Notes: generated by a model not told the origin, from the letters alone. A DNA stretch of 64,000 bases from JACCQS01 sp963766765 (GCA_963766765.1 CAVYBR010000015.1:124001-188000), one strand, 5' to 3'; positions 1 to 8,528 are shown, counted from the stretch's first letter. Numbers and translations are program-made.

Positions 1-436
1 GAGCATCAACGGCGGCGGCCAGGGCGGTCTCCCGTTCGACGAGTTGAAGGAGCTCCCGGTCGCCCAACGGGCCAAAGATGGTGGCAGCAGCCGATCCCAA
101 GCTGTGGTCCAGAGAGACGGCCCGGTCAACCTGCGGCGGCTCTCCGGCCAACACGAGAACGCGGTTGACGCGCAGCAGGTGACTCATCTCCACGCGGGCC
201 TGCGACATGACATCTTCTGCGAGCACTGTGATCGCGTCGCCCGAGGGCCCCGGAACATCCTCGCCCAGACCATGTCCGAGCACGTAGGCGAGCTGGAGGT
301 ACTCGGCCATGACGGCATGCTCGACGGTGGCCAACTCGTTCAGAGTCGCGAGTACGTCGGCGCGGGTGATCGGCGGTGACGCTGACACACGCTGAGTGTC
401 GTGGACGTGAGGGATCTCCGAAAGCAGTTCGGGCAT
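1..436 (-). CDS. Ferritin-like domain protein, C-terminus beyond the window
   Basis: Partial gene: the ATG at 436 is inside the window and the C-terminus lies off the left edge. About 145 residues are visible. The N-terminus reads MPELLSEIPHVHDTQRV, followed by helices with a Glu-His pair (TVEHAVMAEYLQLAYVLG) and a second helix containing EMSHLLRVNRVL. This spacing resembles the ferritin-like di-iron fold of the VioB/iminophenylpyruvate-synthase type. I infer a metal-dependent oxidoreductase or structural ferritin-like role; the substrate is unknown. The start lies 8 bases after the stop of the MBL-fold gene, so the two are probably co-transcribed. A later GTG at 388 is a possible but less likely start. 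Confidence 0.6.
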   Translation of the reverse strand, partial: MPELLSEIPHVHDTQRVSASPPITRADVLATLNELATVEHAVMAEYLQLAYVLGHGLGEDVPGPSGDAITVLAEDVMSQARVEMSHLLRVNRVLVLAGEPPQVDRAVSLDHSLGSAAATIFGPLGDRELLQLVERETALAAAVDA

Positions 437-444
437 CCCCGTGA

Positions 445-1386
445 TCAGCTCGGGCTTGCGAGATCATCCTGGGGGATCGGGCAAGCGGCTGGCGGTTTGC
501 TGGCAAACCGCCAGACAGGGAGTTCGTGCCGTGGTTGGCGGTTTGCTGGCAAACCGCCAGGTGAGGGGTCGGGCCAGATTCCGCCGGCACCCGGTTCGAA
601 GCCCGCGAGCATCGCTTCGAGGGCGTGCTGATCCGGACCGACGTACGGATCGGCCACGGGTGCCTGCGTCAGCATGTCGAAGAAGTCCGGCGCGCGGCCC
701 ACGGCCGGGGGTAGGTGTCCACTCAGAATGATGTCCGGGTTCATCGCGCGCAGCGGGTCGATCGTGGCGAGGTAGCGCAGCGGATCGATGATGTGCACCC
801 AAGGACTGTCGACTGTGGCCCATTGCAACTGACCGGCGCGCAGGACGTCCTGCGGCACGTCGCCGACTTCGGCGCAGCCGGCGAGATCCGCGGTGGGCAA
901 AGTGGCGCCGAAACAGTCCGAGGTGAAGCACGCCCGCGATCGCTCGTCATAGAACCCGACCGTCGCCGGACTGTCATACAGCGGCGGCCGAAACGACTGC
1001 AGCACACGGTCGCCGACGTCCAGCGTCTGACCTGGGTTGAGGAGGAACACGCGGTCCATCGGCAACGGACGTTCCGTGGCCAGGATGCCCAGGCCGACGA
1101 AGTTGGTGACTACTCGCGCTCGTGGCGCCGCATCGAGTAGGGCGAACATGCCCCCGGTGTGGTCGCGATCCGGATGGGTCAGCCAGATCCAGCGGACGTC
1201 GGCCGGGTCCAACACCGAGCCGAGGGCCTCCAGGAATCCACTCTCGGGCGTGCTGAGTCCGGTGTCCACCACGACCGGCTCGGCCGCATGTAGCACGAAG
1301 GCGTTCACCGGGAGGAACCCGACGCCGGGCACCGGTCGCGGGTCGTTCAGGGCCGTGATGTCGGGGCCGACCCGGTGAATGTTCAC
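445..1386 (-). CDS. MBL-fold metallo-hydrolase with repeat-encoded C-terminal tail
   Basis: 313 residues, GTG start. The metallo-beta-lactamase signature HPDRDH is at residues 71-76, preceded by a VVDTGLS strand near 39-45, and a late SGHLPP motif supplies a further metal-ligand histidine. This indicates a zinc or di-iron hydrolase or flavo-diiron-like domain; the substrate is unknown. The last ~45 residues are unusual: they are largely encoded by two copies of a palindromic repeat (489-514 and 536-559), giving GGLPANRQ and WRFASKPP. These residues are unlikely to belong to the fold. The gene follows the NTF2-like gene by 4 bases and precedes the ferritin-like gene by 8, so it sits in a minus-strand operon. 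Confidence 0.75.
   Translation of the reverse strand: MNIHRVGPDITALNDPRPVPGVGFLPVNAFVLHAAEPVVVDTGLSTPESGFLEALGSVLDPADVRWIWLTHPDRDHTGGMFALLDAAPRARVVTNFVGLGILATERPLPMDRVFLLNPGQTLDVGDRVLQSFRPPLYDSPATVGFYDERSRACFTSDCFGATLPTADLAGCAEVGDVPQDVLRAGQLQWATVDSPWVHIIDPLRYLATIDPLRAMNPDIILSGHLPPAVGRAPDFFDMLTQAPVADPYVGPDQHALEAMLAGFEPGAGGIWPDPSPGGLPANRQPRHELPVWRFASKPPAACPIPQDDLASPS
489..559. repeat. Two GGCGGTTT..AAACCGCC palindromes inside the MBL gene
   Basis: Copy one (489-514) has 12-base arms CTGGCGGTTTGC and GCAAACCGCCAG around a TG centre. Copy two (536-559) has the same core. They are spaced about 46 bases apart in the 3' end of the MBL-fold gene. No stop codon occurs in any frame of the element, so the gene stays open. 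Relatives occur at 8561, 34094, 50218, 50269, 57178 and 57207. Confidence 0.85.
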
Positions 1387-1390
1387 GCGC

Positions 1391-1978
1391 TCAGCTTGCC
1401 GGAGTGGCGGCCAGGATCGGCGTCAGGATCTGTACGGCCTCGGCCAGCGTGACGACGTCGGCCGGATCGGGCTTGGTGATCGTCCGGGTGCCGCCGTAGA
1501 TGTTCTCCCCGATCAACCGGCCGTCTTCGGTGTAGTGCCAGACCATGGCCTGCTGGTAGCTGATCAGATACATGGCCGACGGATCATCGACCTCCATGCC
1601 CATGGTCGACAGGACGATGCCGGGAACGAAGTTGTGGAAGTCCGACTCGATCGTGAAGCCCCAGTCGTTGACCGCGATGCAGTCATTGGTCCCGACCATG
1701 ACCGACGCACCCGCCTCGGTGAGGTCGCGATAGAACCCCTCCACCGCCGCCCGGCCGTCGAGCACGACGGTGCCCGAGTCGTCGTTGTGCACCCGATAGA
1801 CCGGGTGCTCGACCGTGAGGTCTGGCGCAAATATCTCCTGATAGCGGCCCATGATCTCCAGACACGAATGCCGCCGCCAGTTGATCAATATCTTGCGGTG
1901 CAACGGGTTATCCGTCTTGGCAAGCAAGTCATCGGTGTTGTCGAACATGCGCTCCAGCGGCAGCTTTCCCATGATCAA
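1391..1978 (-). CDS. SnoaL/NTF2-like domain protein
   Basis: 195 residues. The pattern of an N-terminal helix (HRKILINWRRHSCLEIMGRY), then VEHPVYRVH, a central FYRDLTEAG helix and a strand-rich second half with WHYTEDGRLIGEN fits the SnoaL/NTF2 alpha+beta cone fold used by small polyketide cyclases, isomerases and unclassified enzymes. No function can be assigned from residues alone. It lies between an SGNH hydrolase (27 bases upstream) and the MBL-fold gene (4 bases downstream) on the same strand, so it is probably one cistron of the 4086-to-1 run. The ATG at 1978 is used; an alternative ATG is two codons later. Confidence 0.65.
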   Translation of the reverse strand: MIMGKLPLERMFDNTDDLLAKTDNPLHRKILINWRRHSCLEIMGRYQEIFAPDLTVEHPVYRVHNDDSGTVVLDGRAAVEGFYRDLTEAGASVMVGTNDCIAVNDWGFTIESDFHNFVPGIVLSTMGMEVDDPSAMYLISYQQAMVWHYTEDGRLIGENIYGGTRTITKPDPADVVTLAEAVQILTPILAATPAS

Positions 1979-2005
1979 CAGCCTGTCAGTCCGGCGTCAC
2001 GGCGG

Positions 2006-2686
2006 TCAACGCGGGGAGGCACGTACAAGGGTTCGCAGATGCTCGCCGAGGCGCGTGATGGTGGCGCTCGCCACGACGGCGTGCCCGCGCATGCTCGAGT
2101 GCATCAGGTCGGCGCTGTAGAGATCCTTCTCGGCGCAATAAGCAGACGGCCACTGCTCCACGAGGATCGCCCCGCGCCGTTGCGAGACCGTCCGAACCGC
2201 CTCGTTCAGTGCGACCAGACGCCCCAGAAGCGGACCTTCGAGCAGCGCCGGCCACGCCCGCGTGATGTCCTGCAGCGTCCATGTGATGACATCTGCCCCG
2301 GCGCTGCGCAGGCTGGAGACCACTGCGTCGAATTCGGCAGCAACCTGGTCGACATCGAAAGGCTCGACCAACAGGTCATTGCCTCCGCAGATGACTCCGG
2401 CGAGATCGGGTTGGAAGTTCAGCGCCTGATCGAGTTGCTCCGTCCGTACCTCGGCCGCTCGCTTTCCGCGGCGTGCCAGGTTGAGGAACGCCGCGTCCGG
2501 TCGAGAACGACTCAGCGCATCGCGGAGCCGCTCGGCCCATGGGCTCGAGCGGTAGCCGGGCGAGGAGTCACCGACGCCTTCGGCGAGACTGTCACCCAAC
2601 ACCACCAGGCGTCGCCATGACGCGGATGCGAGCAGGAGGTCAGCTTCGGCGTCGCTGATGCAGTAGGGGTCGGCGTCCTCGCTCAT
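2006..2686 (-). CDS. SGNH/GDSL-family hydrolase
   Basis: 226 residues. Block I VVLGDSLAEGVGD holds the catalytic serine (around residue 32), block III is GGND (oxyanion Asn) and block V D-x-M-H (ADLMHSS) supplies Asp/His. This complete set marks an esterase/lipase or acetylhydrolase of the SGNH superfamily. There is no signal peptide, so it is probably cytoplasmic. Its start overlaps the stop of the upstream MFS exporter by 4 bases (ATGA), which implies translational coupling. It may deacylate or modify a compound handled by that exporter; this is inference. Confidence 0.8.
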   Translation of the reverse strand: MSEDADPYCISDAEADLLLASASWRRLVVLGDSLAEGVGDSSPGYRSSPWAERLRDALSRSRPDAAFLNLARRGKRAAEVRTEQLDQALNFQPDLAGVICGGNDLLVEPFDVDQVAAEFDAVVSSLRSAGADVITWTLQDITRAWPALLEGPLLGRLVALNEAVRTVSQRRGAILVEQWPSAYCAEKDLYSADLMHSSMRGHAVVASATITRLGEHLRTLVRASPR

Positions 2687-4086
2687 GAGCGTGTGCGGTG
2701 CAGTGCGGAGCCGACGATCGCGGCGGCAGCGGCGGCCAGCGCACAGAACAAGAACACGCCTTGGAAGTCTGCCCAGGCGGGGATGGCGTCGGCAGCGCCC
2801 AGGATGGCGGCTAGGGCAGCTACGCCGAGAGCTCCACCCAGTTGCCTGGCCGTCATGTTCATCCCTGTACCTGCTGCAAATCGCTGCGGCTCGACGGAGC
2901 TGACGGCGAGCGTGGCGAGAGCCGTGAGCGCCATACCGATGGCCGCTCCGCTGAGCAAGCCCGCGGGCAACCAGATTTTCCAGAACTGCGGCTCACTCCC
3001 GAGGGCTGCATACATCCAGCCGGCCGTGCCAGCCAGCAGCAGAGCGCCGCCGCCGACCGCCCAGCGCTGGCCGATCGGCGTCGCCAAGCGGCCGACCAGT
3101 ACCGCGGCCACCGCCGATGAGACTGCCCCGGGGCTGATCGCCAGGCCGGTTTCCAGAATCGAGTAGTGCCACACGTTCGTGAGGAACAACGTTCCCAGCA
3201 ACAGCCAGGCGAAGACCGCGGCGCCCATCAAGAGCGATGTCAGGTTGGCCAGAGCGAAGGTGCGGCTGCGCCACAGTCCGAGGTCAAGTGCCGGCGCAGG
3301 ATGACGTCCGGCGCGAAGCAGTGCCGCCCCGACAAGCGCGATCCCGCCGACGATCGCGCCCAGAGTCTGCGGACTCGACCAGCCCCAGTCGTTTCCTTTG
3401 GTGAGCCCGGCCACGGTCAGTCCGACTCCACCGGCGAGGAGCAGTGTTCCGATCGCGTCCGGCAGTCGCCCACCGGCCGCCTGCTGACGCGGGAAGACTC
3501 GTACTGCAGACCAGATGAGGACTAAGCCGATCGGGACGTTGATCAGAAAGACCGAGCGCCAGCCCGTCGCATCGACGAGGACACCGCCCAGGCTGGGACC
3601 GGCGACCGCAGCCAACGACGACGACGCTCCCCATGCGCCCACCGCGGCTGCCCGTCGGTGCGGTGCGGTGGCGGCAAGGACCATGCCGAGGCCCGCGGGA
3701 ATCATCGCCGCAGCGCCGGCACCCTGGACGGCGCGCGCGGCGACGAGTAGGGGCACCGTCGGCGCCACGGCACAGAGCGCTGAGGCCGCCGTGAAGGTGA
3801 TCAGGCCGAAAACGAACAGCCGACGCCGACCCACCGTCTCGGCAAGCTGGCCGGCCGACGTCAAAAGGGCAGCGAAGGCAATGGCATAGACGCTCACCAC
3901 CCACGAGAGATCGCTCAATGACGTCCGGGGGAAGCTCTCCCTGAGGTCAGGGAACGCGACGTTGACCACGGTCACGTCGAGGAAGACGACGAATGTCGCG
4001 CCAGCGGCTATGAGCAGGATCCGTCGCGCTCGGTCCGGTGCGACAGGAGCGCTCTGCAGATCTTCGATCGAGGTCTGGGTCATCAT
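2683..4086 (-). CDS. MFS drug:proton antiporter, DHA2 (EmrB/QacA) type
   Basis: 467 residues with about 14 hydrophobic segments. The first segment has FVVFLDVTVVNVAFPDL, the D-x-x-x-V-N-V-A-x-P motif of DHA2 exporters. Motif A-like GQLAETVGRRRLF follows TM2, and the antiporter motif C region contains AGPSLGGVLVDATGWRSVFLINVPIG. It should export hydrophobic toxic compounds at the inner membrane using the proton gradient. It is transcribed from the same strand as a TetR regulator that ends 98 bases upstream. The gap holds a 10-bp inverted repeat, so repression by that TetR is likely. Confidence 0.88.
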   Translation of the reverse strand: MMTQTSIEDLQSAPVAPDRARRILLIAAGATFVVFLDVTVVNVAFPDLRESFPRTSLSDLSWVVSVYAIAFAALLTSAGQLAETVGRRRLFVFGLITFTAASALCAVAPTVPLLVAARAVQGAGAAAMIPAGLGMVLAATAPHRRAAAVGAWGASSSLAAVAGPSLGGVLVDATGWRSVFLINVPIGLVLIWSAVRVFPRQQAAGGRLPDAIGTLLLAGGVGLTVAGLTKGNDWGWSSPQTLGAIVGGIALVGAALLRAGRHPAPALDLGLWRSRTFALANLTSLLMGAAVFAWLLLGTLFLTNVWHYSILETGLAISPGAVSSAVAAVLVGRLATPIGQRWAVGGGALLLAGTAGWMYAALGSEPQFWKIWLPAGLLSGAAIGMALTALATLAVSSVEPQRFAAGTGMNMTARQLGGALGVAALAAILGAADAIPAWADFQGVFLFCALAAAAAAIVGSALHRTRS

Positions 4087-4090
4087 CGTC

Positions 4091-4134
4091 CTTACATACC
4101 GGCGGTAGGAATCTAGATACTAGGGGTATGTAAG
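4091..4134. promoter_or_regulatory. Dyad upstream of the MFS gene, probable TetR operator
   Basis: CTTACATACC (4091-4100) and GGTATGTAAG (4125-4134) are a perfect 10-bp inverted repeat separated by 24 bases. The spacer contains a second short palindrome ATCTAGAT (4111-4118). The dyad lies 5 bases upstream of the exporter ATG and downstream of the TetR gene, in a much more A/T-rich stretch than its surroundings. This is the expected position for an autoregulatory/exporter operator; the assignment is by position and symmetry only. Confidence 0.55.
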
Positions 4135-4184
4135 TGCAATGAGCAAGCTGGATGCACGCAGCCGCACCCGCGCGACGGCGGGAG

Positions 4185-4799
4185 TCAGGACGAGCCAGGC
4201 GCCATCTCCAGCCCGTCGAGCAGCGCATCCACGGCGGCGAGCACTGCCCCCGAGGTTTTCTGATCGACCGGCGCGCTCGCGGTGATCGTTGCCGCCTCGC
4301 ACATCGCCGCGTAGAGCAGCCGGGCAAACGGGCCCACCGGCCGCGCGGCGATGCGCTTGGCTTCCATGGCTGCAGCGAGTCCGGTCTCCAGTAGGGACAG
4401 GGCGTACTTGCCCGCGATTTCTCGGGTCGCGTCCCAGCCGAGCGCTCCAGGAGCCTCAAGGAGAACGATGCGCTGCACGGCAGGGTCCTCAGCGGCGGCC
4501 ATGAAGGCATGCCAGCCGACCCGAACGCGGACCCAGGGGTCCGCTTCCCGTTGGGCTGCGTCGGCAACGGTGGCGGCCAAGGCACGGTGCTCGCGCTCGA
4601 ACACTGCCCGGAAGACTTCCTGCTTCCCGGTGAAGTGGTGGTAGACAGCGCCCTTGGTCAGCCCGGCCTCAGCGACGATGTCTGAAAGTGACGTGGACGC
4701 GTATCCGCGCTCCGCGAAGAGGCGGCGGGCACTGGCCAACAGTTCGTCGGTCGTCTCCGCCGAGCGTTCGGCCTGACTGCGGCGCACACGCGTTTCCAT
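4185..4799 (-). CDS. TetR-family transcriptional regulator
   Basis: 204 residues. The N-terminal helix-turn-helix (residues ~10-57: LLASARRLFAERGYASTSLSDIV, then AGLTKGAVYHHF) matches the TetR consensus, including the recognition-helix TKGAVYHHF. The C-terminal two-thirds is the variable ligand-binding helical domain, with AFMAAAEDPAVQRIVLLEAPGALGW typical of TetR_C_16-like members. It is encoded just upstream of, and on the same strand as, the DHA2 exporter. It probably represses that exporter until a ligand binds. Confidence 0.9.
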   Translation of the reverse strand: METRVRRSQAERSAETTDELLASARRLFAERGYASTSLSDIVAEAGLTKGAVYHHFTGKQEVFRAVFEREHRALAATVADAAQREADPWVRVRVGWHAFMAAAEDPAVQRIVLLEAPGALGWDATREIAGKYALSLLETGLAAAMEAKRIAARPVGPFARLLYAAMCEAATITASAPVDQKTSGAVLAAVDALLDGLEMAPGSS

Positions 4800-4850
4800 A
4801 CCCAGAGTATGACTGCTGCCGGAACCGTCAGTGACAGATCAGCTGATACA

Positions 4851-5336
4851 TCAGGTGCCCGTCGGTGGCTGCTCGGGAGCGCCGTCCTGCTTGTCCGAAG
4901 ATCGGGTGAAGAAGGAGATCCGCCCGTTGGCCTCGAGGACAGCCAGCTCGACATCACTGAACCTTCTGATGCCCTCCTCGCGAGCCGCGGTCATCAGGTC
5001 GTCGATCGACAGGCGTTCCTTGCGCATCGAGTCGACGACCGGCTCGCCATCGGTGATGACGACGACCGGTACGCCCATGATCACCTTGCGGGCGCGCGGC
5101 CACCGCCAGTTCACGTACGAGATCGCGACTGTGAGGAGGGCGAAGACGCCGACAGCAAGCACGCCGGATGCCACGGAGTAGTCCTGCTGAGTCACAGCTT
5201 GCTGGACCAGGTCTCCCATCGTGACGTAGAGCAGCAGCTCGAAGGTGCTGAGTTCGCCGAGGGTCGATCTGCCCACAACACGAGTGATGATCCACAGGAA
5301 CAGGAACATGAAGATGGCGCGATAGACGATTTCCAT
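4851..5336 (-). CDS. DUF421/YetF-family membrane protein
   Basis: 161 residues. Three N-terminal membrane segments contain FLWIITRVVGRSTLGELSTFELLLYVTMGDLVQQ, the hallmark of the DUF421/YetF family (R-x-x-G-[RK], followed by the L-x-x-F-[DE] motif). The soluble tail contains VVVITDGEPVVDSMRKERLSIDDL and a short beta-barrel-like segment, as in YetF. The family is linked to stress and spore functions in other bacteria but has no settled biochemical role. The start overlaps the stop of the upstream gene by one base (TGATG), so the two products are probably made together. Confidence 0.85.
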   Translation of the reverse strand: MEIVYRAIFMFLFLWIITRVVGRSTLGELSTFELLLYVTMGDLVQQAVTQQDYSVASGVLAVGVFALLTVAISYVNWRWPRARKVIMGVPVVVITDGEPVVDSMRKERLSIDDLMTAAREEGIRRFSDVELAVLEANGRISFFTRSSDKQDGAPEQPPTGT

Positions 5337-5872
5337 CAGGGCACCAACGTCGTAGTGAAGGAGATCGTCAGCCGCGGCTCGTCGTCGACGATCAGCCAGA
5401 GATCACCGGACGCGCCGACCTGGCTGGATCCCTGGATGTAGATGTCGTAGCTCAACTGGAATTCGTCACCCTTGGGCGGCGGGAAGGTCAGGTAGACCAT
5501 GGGTCCCTGGCTGGTCTCTGTGTCCGGTGCGGGGGAGACCCCTTGGTGTTCAAAGATGTCGAAGTAGTCGTCAGTCAACGCGAGAACGATGTCTTCGTCG
5601 AAGCCGCCCGCATGGGTCAGGGTGACCTCGAACGGAACGTCCAACCCGGCCCGGGCGATCGTTGCGTACTCCAATCGCAGCTCGTACCCGTCGCCCGAGG
5701 CGGTGACCGTGCCGGACTTGACGCCGAGGAGTCCGACGCCGGCCGCAACGACGACGACCGTCAGTGCGGACAGGATGATGCGGCGCGCCACCGGCGGACG
5801 CGCGGGTGGCGGCGGAACGTTCGCGAGCGTGGAGTCACTCGGCGAGCTGTCGGGGCCTCGGTCCTGTGCCAT
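5336..5872 (-). CDS. Single-pass membrane protein paired with YetF-like protein
   Basis: 178 residues, not recognised as a named family. A ~27-residue Pro/Ser-rich cytoplasmic segment precedes one membrane helix (IILSALTVVVVAAGVGLLGV, about residues 31-50). The rest is predicted extracytoplasmic and strand-rich (YELRLEYATIARAGLDVPFEVTLTHAG), suggesting an immunoglobulin-like or beta-sandwich domain. It overlaps the YetF-like gene by one base. This pairing suggests that the two form a membrane complex, which is inference from gene order. Confidence 0.6.
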   Translation of the reverse strand: MAQDRGPDSSPSDSTLANVPPPPARPPVARRIILSALTVVVVAAGVGLLGVKSGTVTASGDGYELRLEYATIARAGLDVPFEVTLTHAGGFDEDIVLALTDDYFDIFEHQGVSPAPDTETSQGPMVYLTFPPPKGDEFQLSYDIYIQGSSQVGASGDLWLIVDDEPRLTISFTTTLVP

Positions 5873-5896
5873 CGGCGCCTCCTCGTCCGGCTACCG

Positions 5897-6598
5897 CTAC
5901 TTCCTGCTCGGCCCCGCCAGCGGAGTGTCGTCCAGATGGTCGAGCAGATCGGCCACGTCGGCAAACACTCGCATGGCGCCGGCCTCAATCAGCTCGGCCA
6001 CGCCGAAGCCGCCCGTACGGACGCCGATGCATCCCCAGCCGACCGCAGCAGCTGCCTCCACGTCGTAGGTCGAGTCTCCGACGCACACAGCCGCATGACC
6101 GCCGACCTGCTCCAGGGCCGCGAGCAGGATGTCCGGAGCCGGCTTGGAAGTCTCCGCATCCTGGGAGCTGGTCCACCCGTCCAGTGGGCCGTCGCCGCCC
6201 AGGAGATCGATGGCCGCCCGGGTGTTGTCCTCCTGACCGGATGAGGCGAGGGCGACCAACCAACCACGATCGTGCAGCGCGGTGATCAGCGCGTCAGCCC
6301 GATCGAAGGGCCTGACCTCGGACAGCAGTTGCTCGTACTCCCGCTTCTCTGCCTCCCGCAGTTGGTCACCGAGTCGTTCCTCGACGTCATCGCCGGCCAC
6401 CGCTGCCACCAGCCGATCGCCACCCATCCCGATGGCGCGGTGCAGTCGCCACATCGGGATCAGGTGGCCGTGCTGGGCGAAGGCTCGGTGCCAGGCCAAG
6501 GCGTGGTGGTACGTCGAGTCGATCAGCGTTCCGTCGACATCGAGCAGCACGGTGTCGAGGCCGGCGTCAGTCTCGGCTCGATCACCTTTGGCGCTCAT
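5897..6598 (-). CDS. HAD-superfamily hydrolase (phosphatase-like)
   Basis: 233 residues. Motif I TVLLDVDGTLIDS supplies the nucleophile Asp and the acid/base Asp. Motif II is LVALASSGQ (Ser), motif III Lys is in ETSKPAPDI, and motif IV is VGDSTYDVEAA. The helical cap lies between motifs I and II. This is a subfamily-I phosphoglycolate-phosphatase/beta-phosphoglucomutase type enzyme; the substrate is unresolved. The ATG at 6598 was chosen because it overlaps the Rieske gene stop (ATGA) and places motif I close to the N-terminus. The open frame continues upstream but is antisense-like in composition. Confidence 0.82.
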   Translation of the reverse strand: MSAKGDRAETDAGLDTVLLDVDGTLIDSTYHHALAWHRAFAQHGHLIPMWRLHRAIGMGGDRLVAAVAGDDVEERLGDQLREAEKREYEQLLSEVRPFDRADALITALHDRGWLVALASSGQEDNTRAAIDLLGGDGPLDGWTSSQDAETSKPAPDILLAALEQVGGHAAVCVGDSTYDVEAAAAVGWGCIGVRTGGFGVAELIEAGAMRVFADVADLLDHLDDTPLAGPSRK

Positions 6599-7479
6599 TC
6601 CAGATGCCGCTCTGGAACCTTGGCCTGCAGCCGCCCGTCGGTCACCCTCGTGGTCAGAACCGTGACCGCAGCCGTCGCCGGACCGCGTACGGCGCGACCG
6701 TCCTCGAGCGCGAAGGTGCCGCCGTGCCACGGGCAGACCAGGCACCGCTCGCCCCTGATCTCGGTGAGGTCACCCTCGTGCAGCGGGCCGCTGAGATGCG
6801 AACAGGAATCGACCAGAACGTGCGCCCGGTCGCCGCGCCGGATGACGCACAGCGGCGCCGGACGATCGCTGTCGTCACTGACCTTCAGTACGGGCTTGTC
6901 TTCCGGAAACTCGTTCAGCGGACCGAGATCCATCCAATCGTGGCTGAAAGTCCTTGCGGCAGTCGCCGAATGGGACGCGCCACCGGATTGGTGATATGCG
7001 AGGTGTCCGCCGACAGTGGCCGACGACGCAGCCAGACCCAGACCCGCGAAAGCCAGAGCCTTACCGAATCGGTCGTCGCCGCGAGCGCGGGCAGCCAACG
7101 AACCCGCGTACAGCGCCAGCGCTACGGAGTTGGCCACTGCATGGGCCACGCCGACCCGACGCTGCCCGATCTCCATCTCGGACAAGTCGGCCGATCCAGC
7201 CAACGCTGTGGGCACCGCGCTGGCCAGGCCGGTGGCGATGAGCAGCCGAGCCTGCTTGTCGTTGCCGGGCAACAGGTCGAGCAGACCCGCCGACATCCAG
7301 GCGCCCAACGGAACCTGGGCCAACGCCGGGTGCAGCGGGTGGCCCAGCCATACGCCATGCAAGACATCCTTCACCCGGGACGGCGGCAGCAACTTGTGCA
7401 GCAGTCGCTGGGCGGGCTCGATGATGCCGTCGAAGGTCTTGGTGTCCGCCAGCCGGTCCAAAGCAGTCGAAATGCTCAT
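6595..7479 (-). CDS. DUF2231 membrane domain fused to Rieske [2Fe-2S] domain
   Basis: 294 residues. The N-terminal half has a GHPLHPALAQVPLGAWM motif and four hydrophobic segments, as in DUF2231 (heme/copper-associated membrane domain). The C-terminal ~105 residues form a Rieske domain with both ligand pairs visible: C226-S-H228 and C249-P-W-H252. It should be a membrane-bound electron carrier. The partner redox enzyme is not evident nearby. The stop overlaps the start of the HAD hydrolase gene by 4 bases. Similar fusions are widespread in Actinobacteria, with unclear roles. Confidence 0.85.
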   Translation of the reverse strand: MSISTALDRLADTKTFDGIIEPAQRLLHKLLPPSRVKDVLHGVWLGHPLHPALAQVPLGAWMSAGLLDLLPGNDKQARLLIATGLASAVPTALAGSADLSEMEIGQRRVGVAHAVANSVALALYAGSLAARARGDDRFGKALAFAGLGLAASSATVGGHLAYHQSGGASHSATAARTFSHDWMDLGPLNEFPEDKPVLKVSDDSDRPAPLCVIRRGDRAHVLVDSCSHLSGPLHEGDLTEIRGERCLVCPWHGGTFALEDGRAVRGPATAAVTVLTTRVTDGRLQAKVPERHLE

Positions 7480-7533
7480 GCCCGCCAGTTAACCCCGAAG
7501 CGTCATGGGTATGCACCAGAACTGCGAGCGGAT

Positions 7534-7989
7534 CTATGCGTCCGCGGAAGACACACCCGGGTCACTCGCGGCCCAACCCGACCAGCGTTCGACCACGAAG
7601 CGGATCACAGCGTCCGTCGGAGGGTCGACCCGGTATTGCGCGTACTTCTCCCGAAGGAGCGCGAGGGCGGCTTCCCGGTCCGGCCCCGCGGTGAGTACGT
7701 CGGCGCGGGCGTCGGCTCGTACCCACCAGAGCTTCGACCAGTCGGCGGAATACTCATCCGCAAGCAGCGCGACCCGTGGCTCGAGCGCGATCCGGGCCAG
7801 CCGCGCAAGTTCGGTCGTCGATTTCGGCTTGGCATCGACTGCGGAGTAGAAGACATCAGGGCTGAGCGGGGCGGCGGCGACGAACGTGATCGGCACAATC
7901 CGCGGCGAACCGTCCTGTGCGATCGTCGCCAACCGCGCCACCGACGCCTGCGTGAACCGGGCGCGGCACTCTGCCTCGGACAGCCTCAT
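7534..7989 (-). CDS. PPOX-class F420-dependent enzyme, Rv0121-like
   Basis: 151 residues starting at ATG 7989. It has the split-barrel flavin fold pattern: SVARLATIAQDGSPRIVPITF (strands 1-2), KSTTELARLARIALEPRVALLAD, and a C-terminal FVVERWSGW. The line-up resembles the Rv0121 subfamily of F420-binding PPOX proteins. It probably uses F420 or FMN for a small-molecule reduction. It lies 26 bases after the precorrin-2 dehydrogenase gene on the same strand and may be the last cistron of the siroheme operon. The link may be incidental. Confidence 0.75.
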   Translation of the reverse strand: MRLSEAECRARFTQASVARLATIAQDGSPRIVPITFVAAAPLSPDVFYSAVDAKPKSTTELARLARIALEPRVALLADEYSADWSKLWWVRADARADVLTAGPDREAALALLREKYAQYRVDPPTDAVIRFVVERWSGWAASDPGVSSADA

Positions 7990-8015
7990 GCCCGGACCCC
8001 GCTGTGCCTCATCGG

Positions 8016-8528
8016 CTAACGCTCGCCGGTCCGGTACGGGCGGTCCGGGATGCTGCCATCGGCCAGGCCGGCCACGATCGCATCTCGTACGGCCGCCGCC
8101 CGCCGCGGGTCCCCGCCGCCAGAGACCGCAACAGTGAGGTCCCCATGCCGTCCGGGGGCCAGGGTCCATGCCGACGAACTGACCGCGTCATCTGCCCGCA
8201 CGCAGAAGACTCGAAGCCGGTCGGCCTCGGCTTGGATCGCGGCGTTGGTCTCTTTGCTGGGCGTGGCCGCGACGACGTACCAAGCAGTGGCCAGATCACC
8301 GTCGCCGTATCGGCGTTCCCACCACGTCACGCGCCGGTCATCGACCAGAGCGTGCAGACCCGATGTCAGCGACGAGCTGAGTACGACGACCTCGGCGCCG
8401 GCGACCAGCAGACCGCGGACCCGCCGCTCGCCGACCGGCCCGCCGCCCACGACAACCGCCCGCCGCCCGGCGAAGCGCAACCCGACCGGATAGATCGGGT
8501 GATCCGCCGGCGCGCCGCCCTCGGACAT
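8016..8528 (-). CDS. Stand-alone precorrin-2 dehydrogenase (Met8/CysG N-domain)
   Basis: 170 residues. The Rossmann dinucleotide site is AVVVGGGPVGERRVRGLL (about 18-35), followed by WWERRYGDGDLATAWYVVAAT and FCVRADDA. The dimerisation/catalytic segment GDLTVAVSGGGDPRRAAAVRDAI completes the family signature. It should oxidise precorrin-2 to sirohydrochlorin with NAD; whether it also inserts iron is not visible. This domain is partly duplicated in the adjoining cobA-type gene, which lacks the GDLTVAVS segment, so this protein probably supplies the activity. ATG 8528 has GGTGAG 6 bases upstream; ATG 8543 is an alternative. Confidence 0.82.
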   Translation of the reverse strand: MSEGGAPADHPIYPVGLRFAGRRAVVVGGGPVGERRVRGLLVAGAEVVVLSSSLTSGLHALVDDRRVTWWERRYGDGDLATAWYVVAATPSKETNAAIQAEADRLRVFCVRADDAVSSSAWTLAPGRHGDLTVAVSGGGDPRRAAAVRDAIVAGLADGSIPDRPYRTGER

